Under the pieces are notes generated by a model. That model was not told the origin of the DNA. It did not search any database and worked only from the letters and a program-made list of their open reading frames with translations. Source: Viridibacillus sp050279675 (GTDB lineage: Bacteria; Bacillota; Bacilli; Bacillales_A; Planococcaceae). Taken from it: a stretch of DNA of 64,000 nucleotides. Location: assembly GCF_050279675.1 (NCBI RefSeq), contig NZ_JBNNUK010000012.1, positions 62,001 to 126,000 of the forward strand. Reading direction: 5' to 3'. Shown piece by piece: positions 62,084 to 64,000 of the stretch. The position numbers and the translations under genes were made by a program. The stretch's first letter is position 1. Each line of letters begins with the position of its first letter.

Positions 62084-63370
62084 CTATAATTTTTCATTCT
62101 TGATGATTTCGCCCGTTTCTGTATCTACCAATACTCTAAATGTAAGCGGAACATTCTTATTGTAATAAACAACTGTCAACTCGTAGCACAAACGTTCTTC
62201 CATTCTATCATTTTCACTATAAGATAAAGCTTCTTCTACAATTTCAACATTTTTATCGAAAAACGTTGTCCAATCAATTTTTTTCATTGGTTGATCTTTT
62301 AATGTTTCTTTTTGAATATATTCCATACCATTAATCCCAATGATTTCACCATTGTCTTTTGCAATTTTCACTTGTACGCCATCGGCATATACTTTCGCTT
62401 TATTAGATGGGTTAATACGTACATAATTTAAATGCCATGCCATTGTATTTTCTCTAGATGCTTCAATTTTGAGATCATCGAAGCCTAGTTCTTTCATCTG
62501 TTTATTGGCCTTGTTAATAAGTTCTTCTTGGCTTAATGTACTTTTATCTACTGGTCGTTCCACTAAAAACGATAGTAAGTGTCCGCCTTTTTTCGTAATA
62601 TCTGCATAACCTAATCTAATTCCTTCATGGAAAGTAATATGATAGAACGGATATGGAGCTGTTTTTTTACTTTGTTCAATACGAATTGTTGCTTTTTCAT
62701 ATTGCGGGAACATTTCTTTAAAACGTGCTAAAGCTTCTTTTTCTGAAATAACTTTATCATTTAATGCTATTAAATCTTTTTTCTTTTGATTATCCGTTTC
62801 ACTTGTTGTTAACGGAAAATCACTTTCTGCATATGATTTTACCGTTGCAGATAAGTTCGTAAAATTATTTTTTACATCCATATTTGTTAGTTGATCTAGC
62901 CATTTATTATAATGCTTATCTTCTTGTAATAAATGCGCTGTAGCAACGTCCCACTCACTTGAAAAGGAACTTAAATTTGAAGCTACATTGGAAATACTTT
63001 TATTCCAATCTGCTTTCGAGTCTTCAGAAGTCATTGTTAATTTCGCTTGATTACCTAAACGCCCTAAATAATTCATCCATTGCGTTGTAAAGTCACGATC
63101 TAGTGGTAAACCTCCAATTGTTTGACGAATGTCTGAAGATAAACGCCAAACATCTTGTAATGAGTCATTTAATGCAGTAGGGTCACTAAAAAGCAGGGAT
63201 TGCTGCACAGCTTTTTGTAGCTCATTTAGTTGGCTAGAAGCATCTGACATCTGATTCGTATATTGAGCATGTAATAACTGTTTTAAATTTGTTTTTTCCT
63301 TTGCAGACGTGTAACTAAAAACCGAAAGAACTATAACAGCATAAACAAGAAAGAATGTTAACTTTTTCAA
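62084..63370 (-). CDS. ypeB: Germination protein YpeB
   Basis: Partner that stabilises the cortex-lytic enzyme SleB in the spore. An N-terminal signal-anchor (FFLVYAVIVLSVFSYTS) is followed by a helical region and PepSY-type modules toward the C-terminus (residues about 190-420; KATIRIEQSKKTAPYPFYHITF, ETLKDQPMKKIDWTTFF). The start codon is TTG, following AGGAGG by 7 bases. Length 428. It follows sleB by 11 bases. Confidence 0.94.
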   Translation of the reverse strand: MKKLTFFLVYAVIVLSVFSYTSAKEKTNLKQLLHAQYTNQMSDASSQLNELQKAVQQSLLFSDPTALNDSLQDVWRLSSDIRQTIGGLPLDRDFTTQWMNYLGRLGNQAKLTMTSEDSKADWNKSISNVASNLSSFSSEWDVATAHLLQEDKHYNKWLDQLTNMDVKNNFTNLSATVKSYAESDFPLTTSETDNQKKKDLIALNDKVISEKEALARFKEMFPQYEKATIRIEQSKKTAPYPFYHITFHEGIRLGYADITKKGGHLLSFLVERPVDKSTLSQEELINKANKQMKELGFDDLKIEASRENTMAWHLNYVRINPSNKAKVYADGVQVKIAKDNGEIIGINGMEYIQKETLKDQPMKKIDWTTFFDKNVEIVEEALSYSENDRMEERLCYELTVVYYNKNVPLTFRVLVDTETGEIIKNEKL

Positions 63371-63381
63371 TCAAGCACCTC

Positions 63382-64000
63382 CTATAAGCAAAAAATATGC
63401 TGACCTATTGTTTTGATTTGTTGTCTTGTCCAAATCCATTCACTAGTAGCTGTTTTTGGATTAAAATAATAGAGCGCATTTTCAGTAGGATCCCAACCGT
63501 TCATCGCATCAATTACTGCTTCCATTGCACGCTCATTAGGTGTTAACCAAATCTGACCATCTGCAACTGCAGTAAAAGCTCTAGGTTGGAAAATAATACC
63601 CGAAATGGTATTTGGAAATTCCGGACTATCTAATCGATTTAAAATAACAGCTGCTACAGCAACTTGACCTTCGTATGGCTCACCTCTGGCTTCACCGTAA
63701 ACCGCATTTGCCATTAATTTCAAATCTTGATCAGAATATTTAGTTGGTAATTGTGTATTAGATTGTGAACCCGTTCCCTGTTGAACTTGTTGTTCTAATG
63801 ATTTACCACCATAATGTGTAAATCGATTACCCTTATTTAACTGCTCCATTACAAATTCTTTATTATAATTTGAAGCAGCAGTTAATTTTTTCTTCGTCGT
63901 TGTACCAGCAATTCCATCCACTTTTAACCCGTACTTCTCTTGGAAGTTTCTTAGGGCCCAATACGTACCATAACCAAACTTACCATCAATTTCCCCAGTA
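63382..64000 (-). CDS. sleB: Spore cortex-lytic enzyme SleB (5' end outside window)
   Basis: A partial lytic transglycosylase acting on muramic-lactam cortex at germination. Reading from the window edge inward: a peptidoglycan-binding domain (TGEIDGKFGYGTYWALRNFQ...), a linker and the Hydrolase_2 catalytic domain (KLMANAVYGEARGEPYEG with the catalytic glutamate, then PRAFTAVADGQIWLTP). The frame stays open to 64000, so the signal peptide and first part are outside. It is coupled to ypeB. Confidence 0.95.
   Translation of the reverse strand, partial: TGEIDGKFGYGTYWALRNFQEKYGLKVDGIAGTTTKKKLTAASNYNKEFVMEQLNKGNRFTHYGGKSLEQQVQQGTGSQSNTQLPTKYSDQDLKLMANAVYGEARGEPYEGQVAVAAVILNRLDSPEFPNTISGIIFQPRAFTAVADGQIWLTPNERAMEAVIDAMNGWDPTENALYYFNPKTATSEWIWTRQQIKTIGQHIFCL

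Overview
The window is a stretch of low-GC Firmicutes chromosome from an endospore former. Sporulation and germination genes are present (spoIVA, ypeB, sleB). The gene order follows the Bacillus subtilis ypwA-ypvA ... aro ... spoIVA ... cmk-ypeB-sleB region almost gene for gene. Three features point away from Bacillus itself and toward the Lysinibacillus/Solibacillus (Planococcaceae/Caryophanaceae) branch: the aro supra-operon has no trp genes inside it, the bshA cluster has no bshB1, and a GGDEF-EAL gene sits beside rnpB. That placement is inference from synteny, not a database match. No tRNA, rRNA, CRISPR array, prophage or transposase gene was seen. Nearly every gene is on the minus strand; the exceptions are recU-ponA, ypjC and perhaps one or two very small ORFs.

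Layout: 1-8.6 kb has an M32 carboxypeptidase, a DinG-like helicase, an rRNA methyltransferase, a c-di-GMP enzyme, RNase P RNA and gpsB. 8.7-12.8 kb has the mrfAB repair pair and small ypp genes. 12.9-18.0 kb has recU-ponA facing ypoC-nth-dnaD. 18.0-24.4 kb has a structured intergenic RNA candidate, asnS, aspB, ypmBA and dinG. 24.6-26.9 kb is the pantothenate operon panBCD behind a leader that can form alternative hairpins. 27-31.9 kb is the ypjD-dapB-mgsA-bshA-cca-birA operon. 32-36.3 kb has ypjC, an NlpC/P60 hydrolase, a membrane metallopeptidase and ypjA. 36.4-40.9 kb has the qcrABC cytochrome bc complex and ypiFBA. 41-47.2 kb is the shikimate/aromatic supra-operon aroC-aroB-aroH-hisC-tyrA-aroA. 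47.4-52.3 kb has cheR, ndk, menaquinone side-chain and methylation genes (hepS-menH-hepT), mtrB and folE. 52.8-64 kb has hbs, spoIVA, yphF, a DUF2768 gene, gpsA, der, an S1-domain protein, plsC, cmk, a PilZ c-di-GMP receptor, ypeB and a partial sleB cut by the window edge.

Several systems connect. HepS/HepT/MenH build menaquinone, which QcrABC oxidises. BirA can biotinylate carboxylases while PanBCD supplies the CoA precursor. MrfAB, RecU, Nth and DinG are repair functions. The GGDEF-EAL protein and the PilZ protein form the two ends of a c-di-GMP circuit.

The most unusual signals are non-coding: (1) two copies, 23 kb apart, of a compound repeat made of in-register 21-bp units plus a conserved 27-bp module; (2) a GC-richer, heavily folded stretch between asnS and dnaD that matches no RNA family I recognise; (3) the panB leader with a competing antiterminator; (4) an apparent ATT start codon for spoIVA. 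Start codons were moved from the longest ORF wherever the Shine-Dalgarno spacing or the family N-terminus supported a shorter protein; each case is stated.
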